The notes under the pieces were generated by a model that saw nothing but the letters and a program-made list of their open reading frames with translations, was not told the origin of the DNA and ran no database searches. Shown piece after piece: positions 33,703 to 41,898 of a stretch of 64,000 nucleotides of DNA. Within the stretch, counting starts at the first letter, position 1. The number at the start of each line of letters is the position of its first letter. Position numbers and translations under genes: made by a program. The stretch is from Rhodocyclaceae bacterium (GTDB lineage Bacteria > Pseudomonadota > Gammaproteobacteria > Burkholderiales > Rhodocyclaceae). Location: positions 186,001-250,000 of the forward strand of contig JALNXH010000002.1 of the NCBI GenBank assembly GCA_023230455.1, written 5' to 3'.

Positions 33703-33799
33703 GTCCTCTTCATCCTTGTCGAATCGGTCGTGTCGCGCTACGCGTGATGCTGCGCCGACGGAGCGGATAGTGGCACGAAGCACCCCATACCGAAAGTGC

Positions 33800-34498
33800 T
33801 TACCCCGCCTGCCGCTTGATCGCCTTCAGCATCAGCACCGTCATCACCGCGAACCATAGGCCAAATTCGCCTACCGGCAGCCAGAAACCGATCAGTCCGT
33901 TCCAGGCGAAAGGGCCCGTCTTGAAGAACAGGATCAGGCCGGTGGGAAGGAATATGGTTGCCGTCCAGAGATTGAAGTAGGCGACCCAGCGCGGAAACAT
34001 CGGCTCCGCACCCTTGTCGGAAAAGATCGCCAGGGCAACTGCAATGCCCTGGGTGGAGAACGGTGCGAAGGTCATAGTGAAGATCAGCCAGCCGAGATCG
34101 TTGATCAGTTGCAGCAGCTCGGGGTCGCGCTCCGGGCGGAAGGCGACGGTACCCCAGATCAGCGTCGAACCGAGGATCACCAGCATTGCGGCGAGACCGC
34201 AGATCAGTTGGGTGTAGGCAAGTACCGGGGCGCTGCCTTCGACGCGCTTCATCTGCACCGACAGCGCGGCGACCCAGGGCGGCAGGAAGATGCAGCTGAT
34301 TTGGGTGACGACCAGGCCGAGGCGGATCATCTGCGTGTTCTGCCGGTAGAAGTCGGCGATCTCGCCGGCGCCGAGCGCAGGTGCCGGCGGCGGTACGAAG
34401 CGGGCGATGAGACCCCAGCCGAGGCCGAACAGGACCAGGAAAATCACGCCGCTCCAGACGCACCACAATTGGTTTCGGGTATTCAAGGCGCTCTCCAT
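33800..34498 (-). CDS. Hypothetical multi-pass membrane protein
   Basis: 232 aa with about six hydrophobic segments and short connecting loops, no recognised family. The ATG at 34496-34498 is taken as the start; a TTG at 34570 would add 24 residues and overlap rlpA by 11 bases, and neither has a strong ribosome site. It ends about 100 bases before the GST start and follows rlpA on the same strand. Confidence 0.65.
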   Translation of the reverse strand: MESALNTRNQLWCVWSGVIFLVLFGLGWGLIARFVPPPAPALGAGEIADFYRQNTQMIRLGLVVTQISCIFLPPWVAALSVQMKRVEGSAPVLAYTQLICGLAAMLVILGSTLIWGTVAFRPERDPELLQLINDLGWLIFTMTFAPFSTQGIAVALAIFSDKGAEPMFPRWVAYFNLWTATIFLPTGLILFFKTGPFAWNGLIGFWLPVGEFGLWFAVMTVLMLKAIKRQAG

Positions 34499-34559
34499 TA
34501 GGTATTGATTGTTCGCTGCGCACACAATGATACCGCCGAAGGGATTGGGGGCGAGCGAC

Positions 34560-35627
34560 TCAGCGTACAACGATGGTCGGCTTGACCCCTAGGCTGGCGG
34601 CAATGCGCGCTACCGCGGCTTCCGCTTCCCCGCGGCTGGTGAAGGGTCCGAGTTGTACGCGGTAGAGCTTGCCGGCGACTTCCGTCCGCAACCGATCCGC
34701 CCGCGCGTCCAGTTCGCGTGCCATATGGTTGCGGAAGCTCTCGGCATTGTCTGGATTGCCGAAGGCGCCGAGTTGGATGAAGGTGCCCTTGGCGTCGGCC
34801 GCGGCGACGACAGGCGGGGCGGCAGAGGTCACAGGGCGAGCGGCCTCCGGCTGGAGAGCAAGCTGTTCGATGGGGTCCTCTTCCTTCGGCAGCGATGTGC
34901 CCTCGCCGGGCCTTAGGCTTTCCACCGTTACTAAGCCCGAGCCGTTGCTGACGAGACCGAGCTTCCACGCCGCGGTGTAGGAAAGATCGATGACGCGGTC
35001 GGCATGGAACGGGCCGCGATCGTTGACCCGCAGCACAACGGATTTGCCGTTGGCCGGATTGCTGACGCGGACATAGGACGGGATTGGCAGCGTGGTGTGC
35101 GCGGCGGTCATGCCGTACATGTTGTAGAGCTCGCCGGAGGAGGTCTTCTGGCCGTGGAACTTGCGCCCGTACCAACTGGCGATGCCACGGACCTTGTAGC
35201 CTTCGGCGGTGCGCAGTGGCACGTAGTCGCGGCCCAGCACCGAATAGGGATTGTTGGCGAACCTGTGCAAGGGTTCGAAGCGCGGCACCGCATCGGGAAT
35301 CGCCTCCATTTCCTCTTCCGGCGGCGCTTCGCCCGGCCCGTCGTCCATGTAAAAGCCGCCGCCCTTTTTCAATGCATACGGGGCCGCGGCGGGCGGTTTG
35401 GCCGCCGGCTTTTTTTCGGGCACTGCGGCGTGCCCCTCCCCTCCGCCCTCTACCGGCCGCGGAGGCTGGGTGGTGCACGCCGCTGCAAGCAGCAGCGACG
35501 CGGTGAGGAGCGAGGAGCGCGAAGTGAGCGGTAAAACCCATCGCAATCCCTTGTGCAGCGGCACCCTTGCCGAGGCCGGCCGGCGGGCTTTCTCCCGCGA
35601 AGGAGGGGTGGGGTGGACGGGTGTCAT
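34560..35627 (-). CDS. rlpA: Septal-ring lytic transglycosylase RlpA
   Basis: Outer-membrane lipoprotein that cleaves denuded glycan strands at the septum. It is 355 aa. The lipobox LLAAAC places Cys51, late because of a 20-residue basic/Pro-rich N-terminal extension. The DPBB domain GIASWYGRKFHGQKTSSGE through VNDRGPFHADRVIDLS lies at about 155-235, and a SPOR domain closes the C-terminus. The ATG overlaps the rodA stop (ATGA). The extension is encoded by a C-rich stretch at 35589-35620 and may be a late addition. Confidence 0.9.
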   Translation of the reverse strand: MTPVHPTPPSREKARRPASARVPLHKGLRWVLPLTSRSSLLTASLLLAAACTTQPPRPVEGGGEGHAAVPEKKPAAKPPAAAPYALKKGGGFYMDDGPGEAPPEEEMEAIPDAVPRFEPLHRFANNPYSVLGRDYVPLRTAEGYKVRGIASWYGRKFHGQKTSSGELYNMYGMTAAHTTLPIPSYVRVSNPANGKSVVLRVNDRGPFHADRVIDLSYTAAWKLGLVSNGSGLVTVESLRPGEGTSLPKEEDPIEQLALQPEAARPVTSAAPPVVAAADAKGTFIQLGAFGNPDNAESFRNHMARELDARADRLRTEVAGKLYRVQLGPFTSRGEAEAAVARIAASLGVKPTIVVR

Positions 35628-36712
35628 TTCTGCACCAGCATCCGGTTCTTGTGGATGCTCATCAATATCCCGATGCCGCAGAACAGGGTCACCAGCGCGG
35701 TGCCGCCGTAGCTGATGAAAGGCAGCGGGACGCCTACCACGGGCAGGATGCCGCTGACCATGCCCATATTGACGAAGGCATAGGTGAAGAAGATCAGCGT
35801 CACGGCGCCGGCCAGCAGGCGGGTGAACAAGGTCGGGGCGTTGGCGGCGATCATCAGTCCGCGGGCGATCAGCATCGAGTACACCACCAGCAGCAGGAGG
35901 TTGCCGAACAGGCCGAATTCCTCCGACATGACGGCGAAGATGAAGTCGGTGTGGCGCTCGGGAATGAACTCCAGCTGCGCCTGGGTACCCTGTCCCCAGC
36001 CTTTGCCAAAGATACCGCCGGAGCCGATGGCGATGGTGGACTGGATGATGTGGAAGCCCTTACCCAGCGGGTCCGACTCGGGGTTGAGCAGGGTGATGAT
36101 GCGCGCGCGCTGATAGTCGTGCAGGTGCCCCCAGGCAAACGGTGCGGCGGCGGCGGCGGCAATCAGGAGACCCAGCATCAGTTTCCACGACAGGCCGGCG
36201 AAGAAAATTACGTAGAAACCGGCCGCCAGCACCAGGATCGCGGTGCCCAAATCGGGCTGTTTGGCGATCAGCACCACCGGCAGTAGCAGCAGGGCGGCGG
36301 CTACGCCATAGTCGGCGAAGCGAATGGCGTTCTCGCGCTTCTGAAAATACCAGGCCAGCATCAGCGGCATGGCCACCTTCATCAGTTCCGAAGGCTGGAT
36401 GCGCATCACCCCGAGATCGAGCCAACGCCGCGCCCCCTTGGAGACGTCGCCGGCCAGCGCCACTGCGATCAGCAGCAGGATGCCCAGGGCGTAGATCGGT
36501 CCGGCGAGGTACATCAGGCGCTGCGGCGGTACCTCGGCGGCAATGCGCATTGCGATCAACGCCACCAGCACATTGCCGCACTGCGTCGGTAGACGTTCCG
36601 GCGATGCGCTGCCGAGCAGCAGCATGGCGATGAGCACCAGCAGCGCGGCGATGCCCATCAGCGGCGTATCGATGGGGTCTGCCAGCCGGAACCAGAGTCT
36701 GCGCATCATCAT
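35624..36712 (-). CDS. rodA: Rod-shape SEDS glycosyltransferase RodA
   Basis: Inner-membrane lipid II polymerase of the elongasome, 362 aa with about ten transmembrane segments. The family motifs GDVSKGARRWLDLG, the PSELMKVAMPL segment, KQPDLGTA and GVPLPFISYGGTAL are present. It partners with the PBP2 encoded just upstream; the stop/start TGATG overlap at 36712 couples them. Confidence 0.95.
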   Translation of the reverse strand: MMMRRLWFRLADPIDTPLMGIAALLVLIAMLLLGSASPERLPTQCGNVLVALIAMRIAAEVPPQRLMYLAGPIYALGILLLIAVALAGDVSKGARRWLDLGVMRIQPSELMKVAMPLMLAWYFQKRENAIRFADYGVAAALLLLPVVLIAKQPDLGTAILVLAAGFYVIFFAGLSWKLMLGLLIAAAAAAPFAWGHLHDYQRARIITLLNPESDPLGKGFHIIQSTIAIGSGGIFGKGWGQGTQAQLEFIPERHTDFIFAVMSEEFGLFGNLLLLVVYSMLIARGLMIAANAPTLFTRLLAGAVTLIFFTYAFVNMGMVSGILPVVGVPLPFISYGGTALVTLFCGIGILMSIHKNRMLVQK

Positions 36713-38592
36713 CAGTCGCCTCCTGCCTCGATCTCGGGAGCGGCTTCCTTGGGCAGCTTACCGAGGAGGTAGTAGTCGAGCACCTGGCGCGCGATGGGCG
36801 CTGCCGCCTGGGCACCGAAGCCGCCGTTCTCCACCAGCACGGCGAGGGCGATGGTCGGCTTGTCGGCGGGTGCGAAGGCGATGAACAGTGCGTGGTCGCG
36901 CAGATGCTCCTTAGTGCCGTGCTCGGAATATTTCTCGCCTTTCAGGGAGAACACCTGGGCGGTACCGGTCTTGCCCGCCGATACGTATTCGGCCCCGGCA
37001 AACGCACGGGCGCCGGTGCCCTCCTTGTTTACCCCGATCATCGCCTGTCGGATGACCTCAACGTTTTCGGGTTTCAGCGGGATAGTGCGGATGGGTTGCG
37101 GTTCGACGAAGGTTTTCGTGCCGGTGCGTGTGTCGGTGATGTAGTGGACCAAATGCGGGCGGAACATCACGCCGTTGTTGGCCAGGGTGGCCATGGCCTG
37201 GGCGAGCTGGATCGGGGTGTAGGCGTTGTAGCCCTGGCCGATGCCGATCGAGATGGTTTCCCCGGCATACCATTTCTGCTGCTCGGGACGTCTGAAGCGT
37301 TTTTTCTTCCACGCCTGTGACGGTAGCACGCCCTCCGATTCGCCTTCGGTGTCGACGCCGGTTCGGCTGCCGAGCCCAAACTGGCCCATGAAGGCCGAGA
37401 TGTTGTCGATGCCCAGATCGTTGGCGAGCAGGTAATAGTAGGTGTCGCACGACTGGACGATGGAGGTGTACATATTGACGAAGCCGTGGCCGCCCTTCTT
37501 GTCGTCGCGGAACTGGTGGCCGCCGAACATGTAATAGCCCGGGTCGCTGATGCCTTGCTCAGGCCGTCGTTTGCCTAGTTCGAGGGCGGCCAGTGCCATG
37601 TAGGGCTTGAAGGTGGATCCCGGCGGATAGGCGCCGTTGACTGCGCGGTTCACCATTGGTTTGTCGGGCGAGGTGTTGAGCTCCTGCCAGCTTTCGAAAT
37701 CGATGCCGTCGACGAACAGGTTGGGGTCGTAATTGGGCATCGAGACGAAAGCCAGGATACCGCCGCTGGTCGGATCGATCGCCACCAGCGAGCCGCGGCG
37801 CTTGCCGAAGGCCTTTTCGCTGACTTCTTGCAGCTTGGCGTCGATTGTCAGGTTGAGGTTGTTGCCGGGGATGGCCGGTGTCCGCGCAAGGGTTCGCACG
37901 GCGTGGCCACCGGCGTCCACCTCCACCTGCTCGAATCCGGTTACGCCGTGCAGATCGAACTCGTAGTGCTGTTCCAGCCCGGTCTTGCCAAAATGTTCTG
38001 TGCCGCGGTAGTTGTCGTCCAGCTCCCGCTCACCTATTTTCTCCAGATCCCGATCGTTGACGCGGCCGATGTAGCCCAGCAGATGGGCGGCGAATTCTCC
38101 GTAAGGATACTGGCGGAACAGGCGGGCCTTGATGTCGACACCGGGAAAGCGGTAGCGGTGGGCGATGAAGCGCGCTACTTCCTCGTCGCTCAGCCGATTG
38201 AGGATCGGCAGCGATTCGAAATTCTTCGACTCTTCCAGCAGGCGCTTGAAACGCTTGCGGTCCTTGGCCTGGATGTCGACGATCTGCGCCAGCGCATCGA
38301 TGGTGGCTTCCATATGGGGTACCCGCGACGGCGTGATTTCCAGCGTGTAGGCCGAGTAGTTGCGGGCCAGCACGGTGCCGTTGCGATCGACGATCAGGCC
38401 GCGATTGGGGACGATGGGAACCAGCGAGATGCGGTTGTCCTCGGCCCGGGTCTTGTAGTACTGATACTGGAATACCTGTAGCCAGACGAAGCGCGCGAAC
38501 AAGACGAAAAAGCAGAACAGGACGAATCCCGCGGCGACACTGAGGCGGCGACGAAACTTTTCGAGCCCTTCCTGGGGATTCGTAAATTCCAT
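36712..38592 (-). CDS. mrdA: Penicillin-binding protein 2, elongation transpeptidase
   Basis: Class B PBP that cross-links glycan made by RodA during lateral wall growth. It is 626 aa: an N-terminal anchor (about 18-40), a pedestal with NRGLIVDRNG, and a transpeptidase with STFK (Ser326, Lys329), QSCD in place of SxN, and KTGT (AGKTGTAQVF) near 541. The ATG at 38590-38592 lies at the loop of a 19-bp hairpin that also contains its GGGGA ribosome site and codons 4-8. Translation initiation may therefore be structurally gated. Confidence 0.95.
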   Translation of the reverse strand: MEFTNPQEGLEKFRRRLSVAAGFVLFCFFVLFARFVWLQVFQYQYYKTRAEDNRISLVPIVPNRGLIVDRNGTVLARNYSAYTLEITPSRVPHMEATIDALAQIVDIQAKDRKRFKRLLEESKNFESLPILNRLSDEEVARFIAHRYRFPGVDIKARLFRQYPYGEFAAHLLGYIGRVNDRDLEKIGERELDDNYRGTEHFGKTGLEQHYEFDLHGVTGFEQVEVDAGGHAVRTLARTPAIPGNNLNLTIDAKLQEVSEKAFGKRRGSLVAIDPTSGGILAFVSMPNYDPNLFVDGIDFESWQELNTSPDKPMVNRAVNGAYPPGSTFKPYMALAALELGKRRPEQGISDPGYYMFGGHQFRDDKKGGHGFVNMYTSIVQSCDTYYYLLANDLGIDNISAFMGQFGLGSRTGVDTEGESEGVLPSQAWKKKRFRRPEQQKWYAGETISIGIGQGYNAYTPIQLAQAMATLANNGVMFRPHLVHYITDTRTGTKTFVEPQPIRTIPLKPENVEVIRQAMIGVNKEGTGARAFAGAEYVSAGKTGTAQVFSLKGEKYSEHGTKEHLRDHALFIAFAPADKPTIALAVLVENGGFGAQAAAPIARQVLDYYLLGKLPKEAAPEIEAGGD

Positions 38593-38610
38593 TTACAAAT
38601 CCCCAGGAAG
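38568..38610. repeat. 19-bp hairpin over the mrdA start region
   Basis: CTTCCTGGGGATTCGTAAA (38568-38586) and the reverse complement of 38592-38610 agree at 18 of 19 positions, loop TTCCA. The left arm is mrdA coding sequence; the right arm is an inverted copy upstream. Exactly 20 bases follow before the core at 38631. Confidence 0.9.
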
Positions 38611-38754
38611 ACCGGGAGCGCCGTATTGGCATTCCCTCCCTGCCTTCCCCGCACGGAGGGGGAGGTGACGATATGTGGCGCCTGTAGCGCCCACGAAAGT
38701 CACCCCCTTCCCTGGGGACGGGGGTGGGGGGAATCGCTGTCCAGCGGGCCGCAG
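38611..38754. repeat. C-rich palindromic element C, two cores head to head
   Basis: Core 1 (38631-38670, ATTCCCTCCC onward with CACGGAGGGGGAGGTGACGAT) is followed by about 25 bases containing a GGCGCC/GGCGC-rich hairpin. Core 2 (38696-38734) is the same motif in inverted orientation. Exactly 20 non-conserved bases lie outside each core (38611-38630 and 38735-38754), bounded by the hairpins at 38568-38610 and 38755-38781. It fills the whole mrdA-mreD gap. Confidence 0.8.
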
Positions 38755-38781
38755 GCCGACACGAGCTTTGCTCATATCGGC
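38755..38781. repeat. Imperfect hairpin at the mreD stop codon
   Basis: GCCGACACGAGC (38755-38766) pairs with GCTCATATCGGC (38770-38781) at 10 of 12 positions around a TTT loop. The right arm contains the mreD stop and last codons; the left arm is a degenerate inverted copy of that gene edge. Confidence 0.7.
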
Positions 38782-39293
38782 CTGTTCTCGTCTCGGTCGA
38801 CCGGTCTGTACTGTGGCATCAGCAGCAAATAAGTCAGCGGATGCCAGAGCAGCGCGGCGACGGCACTGCCGAGAAACCAGGCGAAGCCGGGGAAGGCGCT
38901 GCCGCTGATCATGCGGGCCAGCAGCATCAGCACCTGGGTGCCGAGCAGCAGCGGTAGTACATGGATGGCTTGCTGCGACAGCGGGAACCAGAGGATGCGC
39001 CGTGACAGGCCGCCGGCGGCGAAGGACATCGCGACATAGGAAAAAGCGTGCTGGCCCATTACGCTGGCGTTGGCGACGTCCATCGCCAAACCGAGGACGA
39101 AGGCGGTTCCCATGCTGACCTTGAGCGGCTGGTGGATACACCAGAAGATCAAGGTCAGCGCCACCCAGTCGGGCATCAACGGAAAGTGTCCGACCGGGAT
39201 CATGTTCAGCAGCAGTGCCAGGCTCAACGATAGCCAGATAAACCAGTGATGTACCGGCAGCAGGATGCGGCGTGAGGAATGGGTCGGCTGCAT
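38772..39293 (-). CDS. mreD: Rod shape-determining protein MreD
   Basis: Integral membrane component of the elongasome, 173 aa with five or six hydrophobic segments. FLGLAMDVANASVMGQHAFSY-type sequence (GLAMDVANASVMGQHAF) in the middle is the family landmark. It stands between mreC and mrdA but is separated from both by repeat-rich gaps of about 157 and 179 bases, unusual for this normally compact operon. Confidence 0.93.
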   Translation of the reverse strand: MQPTHSSRRILLPVHHWFIWLSLSLALLLNMIPVGHFPLMPDWVALTLIFWCIHQPLKVSMGTAFVLGLAMDVANASVMGQHAFSYVAMSFAAGGLSRRILWFPLSQQAIHVLPLLLGTQVLMLLARMISGSAFPGFAWFLGSAVAALLWHPLTYLLLMPQYRPVDRDENRPI

Positions 39294-39303
39294 GGCTAAT
39301 TGC

Positions 39304-39443
39304 GGGGAAGAGGGAAAGGGGAAAAGGAAAGGGGGGCGTTGTCCCGTGCGGGATGGTCTGCCAAAGGAAGCGCCGCAATCAAGCCCTGGGGATTCGCTGC
39401 TGCGAGCGGCTTTACCCTTCTCCCTTCACTCTTCTCCCTCCCC
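39304..39443. repeat. Polypurine/polypyrimidine inverted pair between mreC and mreD
   Basis: A 33-base pure purine run (39304-39336) faces a 29-base almost pure pyrimidine run (39415-39443), so the two can pair imperfectly across about 78 bases. It fills the mreC-mreD gap. Mirror-like purine runs can form triplex DNA; no coding potential is seen. Confidence 0.6.
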
Positions 39444-39450
39444 ATTTCCA

Positions 39451-40368
39451 TCATCTCCTTTTCACCCGCTGGCCTTTGCTCGGCTTGTCGTCGACAGTCG
39501 GCAGATCTTCGGGGCGCGGCGCCAGTTCGGTGCGAGTGCCGAGCACCAGGACTTGACCGTGGCGTTCGACACCGGCGGCCGGTTCGCAGAGGATGCTGGC
39601 GAAGGCAAAAGCGTTGTTGCGGTCTACATGGCGCACCTTTGCCACCGGCAGGCCGTGCAGATAGACGCCGTCAAGACCGGAGGTCACCAGTACGTCACCG
39701 ATCTGCACGTCGGCATTGGTAGCGAGGAAGCGCAGTTCAAGCATGCCGGTTCCGCTACCGGAGAGAATCGCGCGCAGGCCGTTGCGCTGCACTTGGACCG
39801 GCACCGACTGGTTTTTGTCGCTGATCAACGTGACTTCGCTGGTCAGCGGGAAAACCCGCGTTACTTGGCCGATTACGCCGAGTTCGTCGATCACCACTTG
39901 GCCGTCCACCACATCCTGTTGCATGCCCTTGTCGAGGATCACCCGCCGCGCGAACGGGTCGCGCGCGGTGTAAAGGATGTCGGCGACCACGCCGGGTACC
40001 GGCTGTCGCGCCTTCATGTCGAGCAGCGCACGCAGGCGTTTGTTTTCGTCCTCCAGATGTTCCTGACGCAGCAATTGGCTGGCACTGGACAACTGGCGCC
40101 GGCGTAGTTCGGCATTCTCGTTTTGCAGCGTGGATAGTCGGGTCAGGTAGAGGCCGAGGTCGCTGCCAGCCTCTAGCGGTAGATAGGCGAGTCGTTGCAG
40201 CGGCCAGGCGACGGTGGCGATGCCGAGACGCAGCCATTCAAGGGTGTGGAAGCGCAGGTCGGCCACCAGCGCAAGGATCGAGAGCGCGAGAAAAAATACG
40301 AGTTTGGCCAGCGGGGCCGGGCCGCGTTTGAAAAACGGTGGAGGGGAATGGCCGACGACATTCATCAA
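39451..40368 (-). CDS. mreC: Rod shape-determining protein MreC
   Basis: Periplasmic scaffold of the elongasome that activates PBP2. It is 305 aa with one N-terminal transmembrane helix (about 20-40), a coiled coil (about 75-115) and the double beta-barrel domain with DPFARRVILDKG, LISDKNQSVPVQVQRNG and GDVLVTSGLDGVYLHGLPVAKV. An extended basic/acidic tail follows. The start may be the first or second ATG (40368 or 40365). Confidence 0.94.
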   Translation of the reverse strand: MMNVVGHSPPPFFKRGPAPLAKLVFFLALSILALVADLRFHTLEWLRLGIATVAWPLQRLAYLPLEAGSDLGLYLTRLSTLQNENAELRRRQLSSASQLLRQEHLEDENKRLRALLDMKARQPVPGVVADILYTARDPFARRVILDKGMQQDVVDGQVVIDELGVIGQVTRVFPLTSEVTLISDKNQSVPVQVQRNGLRAILSGSGTGMLELRFLATNADVQIGDVLVTSGLDGVYLHGLPVAKVRHVDRNNAFAFASILCEPAAGVERHGQVLVLGTRTELAPRPEDLPTVDDKPSKGQRVKRR

Positions 40369-40374
40369 GGCGGA

Positions 40375-40444
40375 GCATCTCCCCGGTCAATAGGCAAAGG
40401 CGGCACATCCATCGCGCCGCCTCGAACACTAACCGGGGGGATGC
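40375..40444. repeat. Nested inverted repeats between mreB and mreC
   Basis: The outer stem GCATCTCCCCGGT (40375-40387) pairs with 40432-40444 at 12 of 13 positions. The inner stem AGGCGGC (40398-40404) pairs with GCCGCCT (40416-40422). It occupies the whole gap after mreB and could attenuate transcription into mreCD; no T-tract is present. Confidence 0.6.
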
Positions 40445-41488
40445 CTACTCGTTGGCGAAAATACTGCCGAGTTTGTCCATCTTTTCCAATGCGATACCGG
40501 AACCGCGCACCACGCAGGTCAGCGGATCGTCGGCGACCAGCACCGGCAGGCCGGTCTCTTCCATCAGCAGACGGTCGAGATCGCGCAACAGGGCGCCGCC
40601 GCCGGTGAGGACCATGCCTTTCTCGGCGATGTCGGCGCCGAGTTCGGGTGGGGTCTGCTCAAGGGCGACTTTCACTGCGCCGACGATCTGGTTCAGCGGG
40701 TCGGTCAGTGCTTCGAGGATTTCGTTGGACGATATGGTGAAGGAGCGCGGGATGCCCTCGGCCAAGTTGCGGCCCTTGACTTCGAGTTCCTTGACTTCGG
40801 AGCCGGGGAAGGCGGAGCCGATTTCCTTCTTGATCAGTTCGGCGGTGGTTTCGCCGATCAGCATGCCGTAGTTGCGGCGGATGTAATTGATGATGGCTTC
40901 ATCGAACTTGTCGCCGCCGACGCGCACCGAGCCGGCATAAACCATCCCTCCCAGCGAGATGACGCCGACTTCGGTGGTGCCACCGCCGATGTCTACCACC
41001 ATCGAGCCGGTGGCATCCGAGACCGGCATGCCGGCGCCGATGGCTGCGGCCATGGGTTCCTCGATCAGGTAGACCTGGCTGGCGCCGGCGCCGATGGCGG
41101 ATTCGCGGATTGCACGACGTTCCACCTGGGTCGAGCCGCAGGGTACGCAGATGATGATGCGGGGGCTGGGGGAAAACAGGCGGGAGTCGTGGACCCGCTT
41201 GATGAACTGCTTGAGCATCTGCTCGGTGACAGTGAAGTCGGCGATCACGCCGTCCTTCATCGGGCGGATGGCGGTGATGTTGCCGGGCGTCTTGCCCAGC
41301 ATCTGCTTGGCGGCTAGGCCAACGGCCTGGATGGTCTTTTTGGCGTTGGGGCCACCTTCGGTGCGGATCGCCACGACGGAGGGTTCGTCGAGCACGATGC
41401 CCCTGCCGCGAACGTAGATTAGGGTATTGGCGGTGCCGAGGTCGATGGCCAGGTCGTTGGAGAAATAAGAGCGCAGAGGGCCGAACAT
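40445..41488 (-). CDS. mreB: Rod shape-determining actin homologue MreB
   Basis: Cytoplasmic actin-like ATPase that forms membrane-bound filaments orienting wall synthesis. It is 347 aa. Phosphate-1 motif DLGTANTLIYVRGRG near 17-31, phosphate-2 DIGGGTTEVGVISLGG near 165-180 and the adenosine motif LTGGGALLRDLD near 288 are all present. It is the first gene of the cluster, divergent from gatC; the 122-base gap carries both promoters but I cannot define them reliably. Confidence 0.97.
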   Translation of the reverse strand: MFGPLRSYFSNDLAIDLGTANTLIYVRGRGIVLDEPSVVAIRTEGGPNAKKTIQAVGLAAKQMLGKTPGNITAIRPMKDGVIADFTVTEQMLKQFIKRVHDSRLFSPSPRIIICVPCGSTQVERRAIRESAIGAGASQVYLIEEPMAAAIGAGMPVSDATGSMVVDIGGGTTEVGVISLGGMVYAGSVRVGGDKFDEAIINYIRRNYGMLIGETTAELIKKEIGSAFPGSEVKELEVKGRNLAEGIPRSFTISSNEILEALTDPLNQIVGAVKVALEQTPPELGADIAEKGMVLTGGGALLRDLDRLLMEETGLPVLVADDPLTCVVRGSGIALEKMDKLGSIFANE

Positions 41489-41610
41489 TGATATGTTTCC
41501 GATCAGTTGGATGGCTGCCCGGACGGGCGGCGGAGAACGGCGCTTATGATACCCTAAGGCGTCTGCCGGGTGCCCCGGCGATTACCCCCGAATAGACGCC
41601 ACTTTCCCGC

Positions 41611-41898
41611 ATGCCATTGAATTTAGACGAGGTTCGCCGCATCGCCCGGTTGGCCCGCATTGAAATCTCCGGCGCCGAAGCCGAAAAAAACCGCGATCAG
41701 CTCAACGGAATCTTCGGTTTCATCGAACAGCTCCAGTCGGTGGATACCGACGGCATCGCGCCGATGGCGCATGCCGTCGATGTGGTACAGCGTTTGCGTA
41801 CCGACGCCGTGACCGAAACCGATCGGCGTAGCGCGTTCCAGGCCATCGCTCCGGAAACCGAGGCCGGCTTGTATCTGGTTCCGAAAGTCATCGAATGA
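41611..41898 (+). CDS. gatC: Asp-tRNA(Asn)/Glu-tRNA(Gln) amidotransferase subunit C
   Basis: Small clamp subunit holding GatA and GatB together. It is 95 aa, the normal length. LNLDEVRRIARLARIEIS at the N-terminus and MAHAVDVVQRLRTDAV in the middle are typical. The stop overlaps the gatA start (ATGA). Confidence 0.94.
   Translation: MPLNLDEVRRIARLARIEISGAEAEKNRDQLNGIFGFIEQLQSVDTDGIAPMAHAVDVVQRLRTDAVTETDRRSAFQAIAPETEAGLYLVPKVIE

Noticed and set aside
35589..35620. A further copy of the C-rich element at the rlpA start
   Set aside because: It has similar composition but no matching core or gene-edge hairpin; kept only as a remark on the unusual RlpA N-terminus.
18536..38781. CRISPR array or integron-like attC sites to explain the palindromes with fixed 20-base spacers
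   Set aside because: The copies are 8-12 kb apart, each 20-base segment is single, no cas or integrase gene is present, and the hairpin arms are host gene edges.
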